From positions 124,001 through 188,000 of the forward strand of contig JAGHIE010000001.1 of assembly GCA_017887325.1 (NCBI GenBank): a stretch of DNA of 64,000 nucleotides. The letters are read 5' to 3'. This document shows positions 53,921 through 62,590 of the stretch, one piece after another; positions within the stretch are counted from its first letter, which is position 1; the number at the start of each line of letters is the position of its first letter. The notes under the pieces were generated by a model. That model saw only the letters and a program-made list of their open reading frames with translations. It did not search any database and was not told the origin of the DNA. Source of the stretch: Oscillospiraceae bacterium (GTDB lineage: Bacteria; Bacillota; Clostridia; Oscillospirales; Ruminococcaceae). The translations under genes and the position numbers were made by a program.

Positions 53921-54787
53921 TTAAAAATTATATTGATATTGACAATTCATACTCAAATTAATAAGACTTGTTTTTATGTATGATTTTAAATTATTTATTG
54001 TATGTAAGTTTATATTTTTTAAATTATCAGACAATTCAATAATAGTATTAAGATTTATATTATCAACATATTTAGATAAAGCGAATTTAGGATATATAAC
54101 ATCATTTATTTTTGTTTCTTTTGCTCGGTACATTTCTGCAACAGATAGGGTAATAGTGTCTATAATATTATCATTTAGATTTAGTGTATCTTTAAATTCT
54201 TTTAGATAGTCAACATTAATTTGTTTTTGCACATTTGCAATAACTTTTTTATCAAGTATTATTTCTTTATTTTCTCTAATTTTTTGATACTGGCATCTCA
54301 AAGTAGAATTTAACTTTTGTAACTTTTCTTCTTTAACTTTGATAATACTATTTATTTTCTTTAAAAATTCTTTTCTTTTTTGTGATATATATTTTTTAGC
54401 TTTATCTGATTTTTCTTTTGCTTCTTTATTTTCATTTGTTGATAATGGCATTTTAACAAATAGCATATTAGCTTTTCTAACTCCTTGTTCCTGTTCTTCT
54501 ATAAGGTCAGCTTCCACTAATTCTTTGAATGATTTTGTTGCAGTATTTTCAGAACAGTTTAAAAGTTCCATAGCTTCTTTGCGTGTAAAGAAAATATATA
54601 CTAATCCTTTTTTATTTATATAGTGATTTTTTAAAGACAGACTAACTCTGTTTAAAAGATTAATATATAAAATCTTTGCATTAGATGAAATGTTTTTGTA
54701 AAGGTCATTTGTAAATATTTCTGCTGGTGCAGTCATAAATTTACAGTTGTATTGTTTGTTGTATTTTATATAGTTTGTATTTTTCAT
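53921..54787 (-). CDS. repA: replication initiator protein A (RepA_N family)
   Basis: A 288-residue protein whose first 130 residues match the RepA_N winged-helix domain: NCKFMTAPAEIFTNDLYKNISSNAKILYINLLNRVSLSLKN, then FTRKEAMELLNCSENTATKSFKELVEADLIEEQ, then KANMLFVK. The C-terminal part is lysine-rich with helical stretches, as is usual. RepA_N proteins start theta replication of Firmicutes plasmids and are also found on conjugative elements. Together with the nearby iterons it suggests that the excised element can replicate. A terminator separates it from the relaxase operon. Confidence 0.88.
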   Translation of the reverse strand: MKNTNYIKYNKQYNCKFMTAPAEIFTNDLYKNISSNAKILYINLLNRVSLSLKNHYINKKGLVYIFFTRKEAMELLNCSENTATKSFKELVEADLIEEQEQGVRKANMLFVKMPLSTNENKEAKEKSDKAKKYISQKRKEFLKKINSIIKVKEEKLQKLNSTLRCQYQKIRENKEIILDKKVIANVQKQINVDYLKEFKDTLNLNDNIIDTITLSVAEMYRAKETKINDVIYPKFALSKYVDNINLNTIIELSDNLKNINLHTINNLKSYIKTSLINLSMNCQYQYNF

Positions 54788-54814
54788 AAGTTTTATTTCC
54801 TTTCATTTTCAAAT

Positions 54815-54847
54815 AAAAAAGCAAAGGAAATAAAATACTTCCTTTGC
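54815..54847 (-). terminator. terminator of the relaxase operon
   Basis: GCAAAGGAA (54821-54829) pairs with TTCCTTTGC (54839-54847), followed on the minus strand by TTTTTTATTT. It lies between the relaxase stop and repA. Confidence 0.8.
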
Positions 54848-54848
54848 T

Positions 54849-56069
54849 TTATAGTTCATATTCATAATTGTTATTAAGTTCTCTTTGTAAGTCTTGGTAA
54901 GCTCTTTTAGACATTCGCTGTTGCTTAAATGATTTACCTAAACTCTCTAATGCTCTGCCAATAGGTACTTTAGCTTTATTTTCTAGGGTAGGAGAGTAGC
55001 TGTTTTTCTTTTTAATTCGTATGTTATTATTAAACAAAATATCGTGTTTAGAATATTCTCGCATCTCAGTTAAAAGTGCGTTACCCATTCTTTTGTAGAG
55101 GTCATTTATTTTATTTTGAGCGTAATTATCAAAATTGCTATTTTCTCCATATGCTCGTTTATAAGTCATTTGCTCTTTAAGTAGCAAGTCTTTGTATTCC
55201 TTAAATTCATATTTATAATAGGTGTTTAAAAACTCTCTTGAAAAGTTATCAATATCTTTTCTTTGTTTTGATATTGTGTTCATTGAGTAATGCCATTTTC
55301 TTCTGTCATCAGGAAGCGATTTGTAAATTTTTAAAAACATTTCTCTGAATTTATCATCTTCTAAAGATAGATGTTGTCTTTTACCTTTTATCATTATTTC
55401 CCTTGATAACTCATCTAACTTTTGTCTATCTTTATCCAGTATTGAGTTTACGGCTTTGCTTTTCATATTCTTAAAAGTTTGAGGTTTTAGTTTACCTCTT
55501 AATGATTTAGTACCGTCATCAAGTATCTTTTCTTGACGGTCTGGTATAGGTTGAGTTGTTGCAATATGTATATGTATGTTATCAGTATTATAGTGAATGG
55601 AAGCCGTCCATATGGCACTCTCTTGCATATTTTCACTACGCAACATTTCTCTCATAACATTTCTTGTAAGTTCCTGCAACCTATCTTGATTGACACTTTT
55701 AGTTTTATAATCATATAAGTTGTTTTCAGATAAAAAACTGTTGTCAAAACTAATAACTGTTTGCCACATTATCGAATTATTATCGTATGCTTGTTGAAAT
55801 AAATCTTTAATTTGCTTCTTTTCTTCTTTAGTCAAATTATCCTTATCTTTAGTAAAAATACCGTCTGATTTTTCTGGGTTTCCCATATAGTCATTATAAA
55901 GAGAAAAGCTGTTAAAACTTTCGTTTCTAACAGCTTCCGTTCTATCTAAATAATCAATATAGCTTTTAAATGTTTGTAGTTTTTTATTATTTGTATAGTT
56001 TTTCTGTTCTTCAAGATTTCTATCAATAAATCTTGTTTTTATAATTACACCAGCTTTAGCATTATTCAT
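54849..56069 (-). CDS. relaxase, MobP type
   Basis: A 406-residue protein. Around residues 160-172 it has IHYNTDNIHIHIA, which fits the MobP relaxase metal motif (H, D/N, then HxH). Before it lies WQTVISFDNSFL, and an early tyrosine-rich region (TFKSYIDYLDRTEA) may hold the catalytic tyrosine. It resembles the MobP2 relaxases of Firmicutes elements, which nick oriT and pilot the strand through the pore. It overlaps the preceding RHH-type gene by 8 bases and ends the mobilisation operon. Confidence 0.83.
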   Translation of the reverse strand: MNNAKAGVIIKTRFIDRNLEEQKNYTNNKKLQTFKSYIDYLDRTEAVRNESFNSFSLYNDYMGNPEKSDGIFTKDKDNLTKEEKKQIKDLFQQAYDNNSIMWQTVISFDNSFLSENNLYDYKTKSVNQDRLQELTRNVMREMLRSENMQESAIWTASIHYNTDNIHIHIATTQPIPDRQEKILDDGTKSLRGKLKPQTFKNMKSKAVNSILDKDRQKLDELSREIMIKGKRQHLSLEDDKFREMFLKIYKSLPDDRRKWHYSMNTISKQRKDIDNFSREFLNTYYKYEFKEYKDLLLKEQMTYKRAYGENSNFDNYAQNKINDLYKRMGNALLTEMREYSKHDILFNNNIRIKKKNSYSPTLENKAKVPIGRALESLGKSFKQQRMSKRAYQDLQRELNNNYEYEL

Positions 56070-56478
56070 CTATAAAATCTCCTAACTCATCAATGTTCTT
56101 GTTGTTTTCAGCAATTTTTGTAGTTATTTCGGTCATATATTTTTTTAGGTCTTTTTCAGCATTAATATATGCAATACTTTTAAAGTCAGGATTTGTATGA
56201 TTTACTTCTTTTACAATATCTAATTGATAAGTGATTGCATTTAATAAATGGAGAATTAAGAAATTATCTCTGCGAATAGAGTTTATATATTTTCTTTGCA
56301 ACATTAAATCTTGATGTATTTGTTTTAATTCTGTTTGCAAATCCATTTTATTGTAAGTTTCCTCTATGATTTTATTTATTGCCTTACTTGTAGATTTGAC
56401 TTGTTTTATGTTTTTAATTTCTTTTAGTTTTTGTAAATTTAATTCATTTAGTCGAATTAAAATTTGTTTATCTTTCAA
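56062..56478 (-). CDS. relaxosome accessory-like protein (MobC-like)
   Basis: A 138-residue protein. The first 50 residues look like a ribbon-helix-helix DNA-binding part (QILIRLNELNLQKLKEIKN...STSKAINKIIEETY), followed by a long helical region. It starts with TTG at 56478, after GGAAGTG. Its place just before the relaxase gene, with an 8-base overlap, is that of MobC-type accessory proteins that help the relaxase at oriT. The function is inferred from position and fold pattern. Confidence 0.65.
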   Translation of the reverse strand: MKDKQILIRLNELNLQKLKEIKNIKQVKSTSKAINKIIEETYNKMDLQTELKQIHQDLMLQRKYINSIRRDNFLILHLLNAITYQLDIVKEVNHTNPDFKSIAYINAEKDLKKYMTEITTKIAENNKNIDELGDFIDE

Positions 56479-56480
56479 TT

Positions 56481-56663
56481 TTATTCACTTCCTAACTTCT
56501 TTTTTATTTCAGATATATCCTGTTTTAACTGTGCATTAGAGTAATAATCTCTAATAATTATTTTTAAAACTTCATTTCTTGAAGATAAATCCCAATCTTT
56601 TTGGAGTTTATCTAATATCTGTATAGATTTTGGTGATAGTCTTATGTGGAATTGTTTATTCAT
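56481..56663 (-). CDS. ribbon-helix-helix protein
   Basis: A 60-residue protein, KQFHIRLSPKSIQILDKLQKD followed by SSRNEVLKIIIRDYY: a beta strand and two helices of the CopG/Arc type, with a short helical tail. It probably binds DNA as a dimer. Its ribosome binding site GGGG overlaps the end of the upstream gene, so the two are translated together. Likely a regulator of the mobilisation operon or an oriT-binding protein. Confidence 0.75.
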   Translation of the reverse strand: MNKQFHIRLSPKSIQILDKLQKDWDLSSRNEVLKIIIRDYYSNAQLKQDISEIKKKLGSE

Positions 56664-56668
56664 ATTGA

Positions 56669-56914
56669 TTACCCCTTAAATTCTTCTAACAAACTACTTA
56701 ATTTTGTAAGTTCTTTTGTGTTCTCTTTGATAACCGAAACGGTTAAACTTACTATTTCAGCATATTTATCGTTAATTTCTTCGGTTATAGCCAAAGCCGA
56801 CATCTGTTCTAGCTTCTTTCTCAAAAATGCTTCTCTTGAAATAGATTGTTTTTTTGCCATTTCATCTAGTTTTTTAACAATCATTGGGTCAACATCTCGA
56901 ATTTTTATTTCCAT
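56669..56914 (-). CDS. ribbon-helix-helix-like protein, first gene of the mobilisation operon
   Basis: An 81-residue protein starting MEIKIRDVDPMIVKKLDEMAKKQSISREAFLRKKLEQM, the Arc-like strand-helix-helix pattern (IRDVDPxVxxKLxExAKxxGxS), and then a helical C-terminal half. AAAGGA precedes the ATG. It lies next to the candidate oriT and probably binds there or at the paired palindromes at 57100-57172. Confidence 0.75.
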   Translation of the reverse strand: MEIKIRDVDPMIVKKLDEMAKKQSISREAFLRKKLEQMSALAITEEINDKYAEIVSLTVSVIKENTKELTKLSSLLEEFKG

Positions 56915-56959
56915 TGTTAAATTATCCTTTCTTTTACCTAAAATAAAATTACAACTGCA

Positions 56960-57172
56960 CCTGTGCTATGCACAGGGCAGAGGTTCGTAATCTGACACAT
57001 AGTGTTAGATTACGAAAGAGCATAAGGGAAAAATGACCCCACATACTGTGTGGTACTAGGCAGAGCCTAGCTTTTTTATGGGGTCAAAAAACATATTATA
57101 TATATCACTTTTGATATATATTTTTAGGTGTTTTTTTGATGTTTTAATTAAAATATATCAAAAGTGATATAT
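56960..57172. other. oriT: candidate origin of transfer (oriT) and operon control region
   Basis: The gap between the two operons is packed with inverted repeats: CCTGTGC/GCACAGG (56960-56976), TCGTAATCT...AGATTACGA with inner ACAC/GTGT (56985-57015), TGACCCCA/TGGGGTCA (57034-57086), CTAGGC/GCCTAG followed by T6 (57056-57077), and a 20-bp perfect inverted pair (57100-57119 and 57153-57172) whose arms are themselves palindromic (ATATATCA...TGATATAT). This arrangement next to the relaxosome genes is typical of oriT. The nick site is not identified. Confidence 0.6.
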
Positions 57173-58018
57173 CTATTTTTCGTTTAATTTTGCTTGTAGC
57201 ACTTTAATATCATTCTCTAAAGATATATTTTCTTCTTCTTTTTGTTTGATTAAATCATTTAACTTGATTATTTCTTGATTTAGGTTATTTATTTTTTTAC
57301 CTAATATTTCAAGTTCATTTTTAGTAGCATTTGTTGATTGGTTGTCTTGTAAAGATTTAATTTCATCATTGTAAGATTTGATAGACTTTTTAGAATCTTC
57401 AATTATCTTTTTATTTTCATTTAAAGTTTGTTTTGATTTTTCTAATTCATAGGAAATAGATTTATGTATATATTCCTGTTCTGTTTTGTGTAGCTTTAAA
57501 GTTTTGTCAATATCTATTTCAGGTGATTTTAAGTCCATATTAAAATTAGCTACATAGAGTTTATCATTTACATTAACACTAAATTCTAATCGTATGTATT
57601 TAGTGTTAAATGGTATTTTGTTAAGTGAGATAACCCAGAGGGTAGGACTATCATAATCTACATTAGCTTTTATAAAAGTAGTTCCATTGCCAAAAACATT
57701 TAAAGTAAACTGTAAATTATTGTTTACTGATGAAAAGTTTTTACCGATTTCAATTTCTGTTTGTTTTGTGTCGGGATTGTAAGACCACCTACGCAATTTT
57801 AGAGAAATATCATCTGATAGGGTAAGAGTATCATAAATTTTGTTACTACTAAAATCATTTTTAGTTACAAGCCAAATGTTAGATGTTATGAAAATAATAA
57901 AGCCAGTTAAAAATACTATCATCAAAATAATTACTTTTGTTTTAATAGGTATTTGAATACTCTTTTTATTCTCATCATCTTCTTTAGATTTGTTAAAAAG
58001 TTTTGTTATAAATTCCAT
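57173..58018 (-). CDS. membrane-anchored coiled-coil protein of the transfer operon
   Basis: A 281-residue protein I cannot assign to a family. A charged N-terminal part (about 25 residues) precedes one membrane segment (about 29-50). Residues about 60-170 look like a beta-rich extracytoplasmic domain, and residues about 185-281 form a long, highly charged coiled coil (YELEKSKQTLNENKKIIEDSKK...). It is the last gene of the secretion series, starting 14 bases after the VirB8-like gene, so a structural role in the transfer apparatus or at the cell surface is plausible. Confidence 0.7.
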   Translation of the reverse strand: MEFITKLFNKSKEDDENKKSIQIPIKTKVIILMIVFLTGFIIFITSNIWLVTKNDFSSNKIYDTLTLSDDISLKLRRWSYNPDTKQTEIEIGKNFSSVNNNLQFTLNVFGNGTTFIKANVDYDSPTLWVISLNKIPFNTKYIRLEFSVNVNDKLYVANFNMDLKSPEIDIDKTLKLHKTEQEYIHKSISYELEKSKQTLNENKKIIEDSKKSIKSYNDEIKSLQDNQSTNATKNELEILGKKINNLNQEIIKLNDLIKQKEEENISLENDIKVLQAKLNEK

Positions 58019-58032
58019 AAGTTCACCTGCCT

Positions 58033-58662
58033 TTATTCAAATAATAAATCTGTTTTAATAGGGAAGTCTATCAGCTTGTTTATAATAATGTCATCTACAA
58101 GCCAGTTACCATTTTCTTTTTTTAATGATAGGTTTAATAGTGCAGTAGCTAGGTTAGGTTTTACCTCACCTAGCTGTGTTCTTGTTTGAATAAAACACAA
58201 TACCTTACTTTCAGTATCATTCCCTTTAAAATCTATATCGGAATATATTTTGTATCTCATTAAATCTAAGTTATAAGAATAACCTATATTCTGATTTTCT
58301 TCGTCTGATACTTCTTTAGGTTTATACTCTGTCTGACATCTTTCTGTCATATAGATTTTATATTCTTCAAAATGTTGCAAAGCGTAATTTTTAGAATTAT
58401 CTTCACTATGTATGTTGTAATATGCCTTTAGAAAATCAACAGCTAGATTGCTTATTTTTTCTGTTTCATTTGATTTGTTGTCATATGATAATGATGTATC
58501 AGATGTAATACTTTGATTTTCTGATTTATTATCAATGGTGATATTTGTTGTATCTTGTGATACATTATTTGATACTACTGTATCATCATCTTTAAGTTGA
58601 TATATGATAATTAAAATAATAAAAAACGCAATAGTAATTGTGATAGGTATAAACTTTTTCAA
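58033..58662 (-). CDS. VirB8/TcpC-like conjugation protein
   Basis: About 209 residues. A single membrane segment at the N-terminus (about 4-22) is followed by a polar S/T/N/D-rich linker and a C-terminal domain from about residue 75, with AVDFLKAYYNIHSED and a final LKKENGNWLVDDIIINKL. This resembles the NTF2-like fold of VirB8 and TcpC proteins, which link the inner-membrane parts of the transfer channel. The TTG at 58662 is preferred since GGAG lies 8 bases before it; a further upstream in-frame ATG at 58692 overlaps the previous gene. Confidence 0.65.
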   Translation of the reverse strand: MKKFIPITITIAFFIILIIIYQLKDDDTVVSNNVSQDTTNITIDNKSENQSITSDTSLSYDNKSNETEKISNLAVDFLKAYYNIHSEDNSKNYALQHFEEYKIYMTERCQTEYKPKEVSDEENQNIGYSYNLDLMRYKIYSDIDFKGNDTESKVLCFIQTRTQLGEVKPNLATALLNLSLKKENGNWLVDDIIINKLIDFPIKTDLLFE

Positions 58663-58675
58663 TTTATCATCTCCT

Positions 58676-59845
58676 TTAGTTATATATTCCATACCCTGTA
58701 ATGACTTTTGAATTTAGTGAGTATGATTGTTCTGATACTACTGAGTTCTGCCAAAATATAGAGCCGTAGCCGTTTGTGTTGCCCTCAACTGTATAGACCT
58801 TACCATTTTCTACTCTAGTTACTAACCCTGTGTGATTGCCGTCATAGTAGCCTAGTAGTCCGTTCCAGTTAATAAAAATAATATCTCCCACATTTGGGAT
58901 ATAGTTTCCACCTCTGTAAGAGCTTTCTTTAAATCTTCCTTGACTGTCAAACCATTGTATACCTTGCCATACTGAATAATAGGTTTTTATCTCTGTTTCA
59001 GAGATATTTGATTGTCTAGCACACCAAGAAACAAAAGCACCACACCAGTCAGAAGCAAGTCCATATTTAGAATAATCGTTACCAACTTCACCTAAAGCTA
59101 TATTGACTATATCTTGATGAGGAATACCTGTACTATTGTTTGGTAAATATTTAAAAACTTTAGGTACATATTCAGGGTCACCATAACCATTCCAACCAAG
59201 TTCTTGTTGTTTCATTTGAGAAAACTCTAAAGCATTTTCTTTTGTATATCCACCATAATTATTTAAAGCCCAAGAAATATAACCGTTGCCATAGTTATAT
59301 CCTTGAGCTGTTAATTTAATAGCAGGAGTATCATTAATTCCTGTAGCTTTAGCTTCTTTTAAACAGTAGGCAAGATATTCAATACCAACTTGTATTGAAT
59401 ATCCTGCTTCTTCAATAGAGTTAGGTTTTTGTGGGTATCGGTCATTAAACGGACATTCACTTGACTGCATAGGGTCAGTTCCTTGTCCTGCACTTTCTAC
59501 CTGCATTATAGCTTTAATAAGTGGTACATACTCAAGTATATCAAACTGTTCAGCATACATTCTAATGATAGGTGTATAGCTTTCTACTTCTGCACTTAAC
59601 TCAATACCAGATTCTAAATCTTCATCTTGATTTTGACTTAGAAGAGCAAATACGACACCTGCAATTATTATAATTAAAATAAAACTTAGAAAACTGACAA
59701 GACCTACGCTTAAACCTAATTTTTTAGCTATTTTACTTACAATGTATTTTCTTGTATTGTTAGCAGTTTTGACAGCTTTTTTACTTGCCTTTTTACCAAA
59801 GTTAAACAGTTTAGCTTTCTGTCTTTGTTCTTTTTCGTTATCCAT
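58676..59845 (-). CDS. conjugal transfer cell-wall hydrolase (lysozyme-like plus CHAP domain)
   Basis: A 389-residue protein. A basic N-terminus and membrane segment (about 45-70) are followed by a lysozyme-like transglycosylase domain (about 95-245) with the catalytic glutamate in KAIMQVESAG. A CHAP amidase/endopeptidase domain (about 250-389) has the cysteine in DWCGAFVSWC at about 264, the histidine in NHTGLVTRV at about 337 and the VEGNTN end. This is the pattern of Tn916 Orf14-type proteins, which open peptidoglycan for the transfer channel. It abuts the virB4 stop codon. Confidence 0.92.
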   Translation of the reverse strand: MDNEKEQRQKAKLFNFGKKASKKAVKTANNTRKYIVSKIAKKLGLSVGLVSFLSFILIIIIAGVVFALLSQNQDEDLESGIELSAEVESYTPIIRMYAEQFDILEYVPLIKAIMQVESAGQGTDPMQSSECPFNDRYPQKPNSIEEAGYSIQVGIEYLAYCLKEAKATGINDTPAIKLTAQGYNYGNGYISWALNNYGGYTKENALEFSQMKQQELGWNGYGDPEYVPKVFKYLPNNSTGIPHQDIVNIALGEVGNDYSKYGLASDWCGAFVSWCARQSNISETEIKTYYSVWQGIQWFDSQGRFKESSYRGGNYIPNVGDIIFINWNGLLGYYDGNHTGLVTRVENGKVYTVEGNTNGYGSIFWQNSVVSEQSYSLNSKVITGYGIYN

Positions 59846-62292
59846 TATGCACCACCACTAAATAACTCTAAATCCTGTTTGCTGACACTCATTTTCATAT
59901 GTAATGAGTTAAGACCTGATATAACGAGTATACATTCTCCAACTTCAAATTTAGGTATATTTTGTACTTCTGATAACGGTATATCTTCTTTAAAAGTTTG
60001 TTCTATTAAATCAATACAGTTACTATCTTGCTTGAATAAGAATTTATATTGTGATAGTTCAAATAAAGCCTTAATGTTTTCAGCACCTTTATCGTTAAAG
60101 GATTTTATCATATCAGATAAATTGTGTGTAGCGAGAATAACGCCACCAAAATATTTTCTTGCTTCTCTTTCAAAATCAACAATAAATTGTGTTTCGTTTG
60201 GTCTGCGTGTATTTACAAATTGATGTGCTTCATCAATATATATTTGATAATAACTTGTATCAATTCTCGAAAGATTGCCAATATCAAACATTTCTTTTTG
60301 TGGTAAACCTATTTGAATTAGGTTGTCAAATAGCATTGTTAGAGAAGAATACATTTGAGCATTGAAAATATTATCACCAAAATTTTTAAGATTTTGAACT
60401 GAAAACATAACTAGTTTTTCTTTACTAAAATCTTCTATGCTTGAATATCCGTTAAACACTTTTGAATAGTTGTTTACTATATCGCTTATGATTATTTGAA
60501 TTTTTTCTATTCTGTTAAATCTGTCATTTTGACTTTTATTTTCGTATTTTTTGAGTTCTTCTTCAATAACTTTTAATAAGTCTGATAGAATAGGGTAACT
60601 TGTTGCTGGTAGTCCTGTTATCTTATGAGATGTGTTTTCATCATAGTTTAAGTGCTTTTTATATAAGATTTTCAACAGGTCGCCTAAGATACCTAAATCG
60701 TATGTATCAGCTTCAGGACATAAAGTTTTATACCAAGATTTTACTTTAGCTTTATGAGCAGTAAAGTTGTTTGTTTCATCTTCGGTTGTCTTGTAAATAT
60801 GGAGAATATTAATAATACCGTCTGTACCGTCAAGGTTAATTATTTTACCACCTAAGTAATTAACGAGTTTATCAAACTCATTATTTGTTGCATATCCACG
60901 AACATAGTTTCCTGTAATTATATCGTATTTTATCATTCCTTTTAGAGTAGTTGATTTACCACTACCCATACTACCGAAAAGAATACCATTATATGATAGC
61001 CTTTTTTTATCCTTATGCTTTCCGTCAAAGAAGACAAGACCGTCTGTTGTAGTATTTCCCATATACTTACCAAATGGGTCAATAAGTTGTGAAAAGTGGT
61101 AAGGGTGTCCGATTGCCAATGTTTCGGACGGAATAGGTTGCAGTTGAGTTACACCGTACTTTTTAACTTGTTCTTTACAAGGAATGTGTAAAGAGTGGAG
61201 CTGTCTTTCGTTTTCTTCCAAATATACTGCACCTGCAAAACCACCTGTCGCTTCTAAATCTGACAAGGTTCTTGATATGTTCTTTTCAAGTTCTTCTCTT
61301 GTTTTACCAAAAAGATATATTCTAGTTATGATATTTTTCATAACTTCTCCCATAGAGGTCATTTCTTCGTATACGCTCTGCAGATGTTCATATATTTTTT
61401 GTGCGTCTATCTTTTCTGTGGTGTATCTAGCTTGTGTATATCTACTTGCCTGTTCTTCCATAGAACGATTAATACTACTTATAGTTTTGTTTTTATCAGC
61501 AGGAGATATATCAATGGTACAAACACTATTTTCAAAATTTAAAATAGTGGATAGCCACATTTGTGATACTGTTTCTTTATATTTATATATTTCAATACAC
61601 GCTTCAAAACCGTCAGACTTGGTTACGATGCGTTCGTCTTTACAAGATACACCACCGACGGGTTGTATATTAGATAAAAGATTATAGTTGAATTTATAAC
61701 CTTTATCTATTCCTTGTGGTATATCATCAGAAATATTAAAATAACTTAAATTGCTGTTTAGATTATTAAGTTTAAACAGTATTTTGATTTTCTTTTTAAA
61801 TTCGATAGGGAATACAAGCCTATGATGAATAAGATATTTATAAATCTCACCCATATTCCTTAAATATTCATCTTTGTTTTTTGCAAATATCATAAGGTAA
61901 AAGTCAGTACTTGAAGCTGTTTCATTTGCAAATTGTAACAATTCTAATTCTTTGTTTAATTCGTGGAGAAACACTTCATTTGTAGTTTTACTTATTTTAT
62001 ACTTAATAAAGTTTATTTGTTCTGTTGTATCAACAGGATAAGTCATTTTAATTATTTTTAAATCACTATTATACACTTTGAAAAACTTTGCAAATTCTAT
62101 TATATGAAACTCTGTATCAAATTCATTCTGTGATAATAAATCAGTGGTAGATATTTGAAAAATATCTACCACTCCGTTATCTTTAGTTTTAAATACATCA
62201 CTATCATATTTATTTATATTCTCCCAGTCCACAATAGGTGAAATGTCTGCAAAAGTTTTTAAGTAATTGTTTTTAAGCGATTTCTTCATCAA
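59845..62292 (-). CDS. virB4: VirB4-type conjugation ATPase
   Basis: An 815-residue ATPase with Walker A in FGSMGSGKSTTL at about residue 444, Walker B in YIDEAHQF at about 690, and a late RKYFGGVILATHNLSDM segment. The N-terminal half has the TraC/VirB4 opening (DISPIVDWENINKYDSDVF). It powers assembly and function of the type IV secretion channel. It overlaps the PrgI-like gene by 20 bases and meets the hydrolase gene at its stop codon, showing tight coupling. Confidence 0.94.
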   Translation of the reverse strand: MMKKSLKNNYLKTFADISPIVDWENINKYDSDVFKTKDNGVVDIFQISTTDLLSQNEFDTEFHIIEFAKFFKVYNSDLKIIKMTYPVDTTEQINFIKYKISKTTNEVFLHELNKELELLQFANETASSTDFYLMIFAKNKDEYLRNMGEIYKYLIHHRLVFPIEFKKKIKILFKLNNLNSNLSYFNISDDIPQGIDKGYKFNYNLLSNIQPVGGVSCKDERIVTKSDGFEACIEIYKYKETVSQMWLSTILNFENSVCTIDISPADKNKTISSINRSMEEQASRYTQARYTTEKIDAQKIYEHLQSVYEEMTSMGEVMKNIITRIYLFGKTREELEKNISRTLSDLEATGGFAGAVYLEENERQLHSLHIPCKEQVKKYGVTQLQPIPSETLAIGHPYHFSQLIDPFGKYMGNTTTDGLVFFDGKHKDKKRLSYNGILFGSMGSGKSTTLKGMIKYDIITGNYVRGYATNNEFDKLVNYLGGKIINLDGTDGIINILHIYKTTEDETNNFTAHKAKVKSWYKTLCPEADTYDLGILGDLLKILYKKHLNYDENTSHKITGLPATSYPILSDLLKVIEEELKKYENKSQNDRFNRIEKIQIIISDIVNNYSKVFNGYSSIEDFSKEKLVMFSVQNLKNFGDNIFNAQMYSSLTMLFDNLIQIGLPQKEMFDIGNLSRIDTSYYQIYIDEAHQFVNTRRPNETQFIVDFEREARKYFGGVILATHNLSDMIKSFNDKGAENIKALFELSQYKFLFKQDSNCIDLIEQTFKEDIPLSEVQNIPKFEVGECILVISGLNSLHMKMSVSKQDLELFSGGA

Positions 62293-62590
62293 TATATTCC
62301 TCCTTTTTGTTTAAATATTGTATTGGTTTGAATACTGTTCTTGATTTTGAAATTAGAATAATAATAAGCTCGTAAATTTTCCTTTTAGGATTTGACTTAC
62401 CTGCAGGAATAATTAATATAAAGCTCCAAATAATACAGTAAACAAGATAGAATATTTCTAAATTAGGGTGTACAAGACTTGAAAAATTAGATGTTACAGT
62501 TAAGACAATACATAGAAAAATAATATCTTTCATTGAAATAAACTTATGTAGTTTTACTTCTGATTTAATCTCTGTTGGAATTACTTTCAT
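62273..62590 (-). CDS. PrgI/TcpE-like small membrane protein
   Basis: A 105-residue protein with VIPTEIKSEVKLHKFISMKDI at the N-terminus, two membrane segments (about 25-45 and 47-65), and a cytoplasmic tail (RKIYELIIILISKSRTVFKPI). This matches the PrgI family (VirB3-like) encoded just before virB4 in Firmicutes conjugative elements. Its ATG overlaps the stop of the VirB6-like gene (TAATG) and its end overlaps virB4. Confidence 0.85.
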   Translation of the reverse strand: MKVIPTEIKSEVKLHKFISMKDIIFLCIVLTVTSNFSSLVHPNLEIFYLVYCIIWSFILIIPAGKSNPKRKIYELIIILISKSRTVFKPIQYLNKKEEYIDEEIA

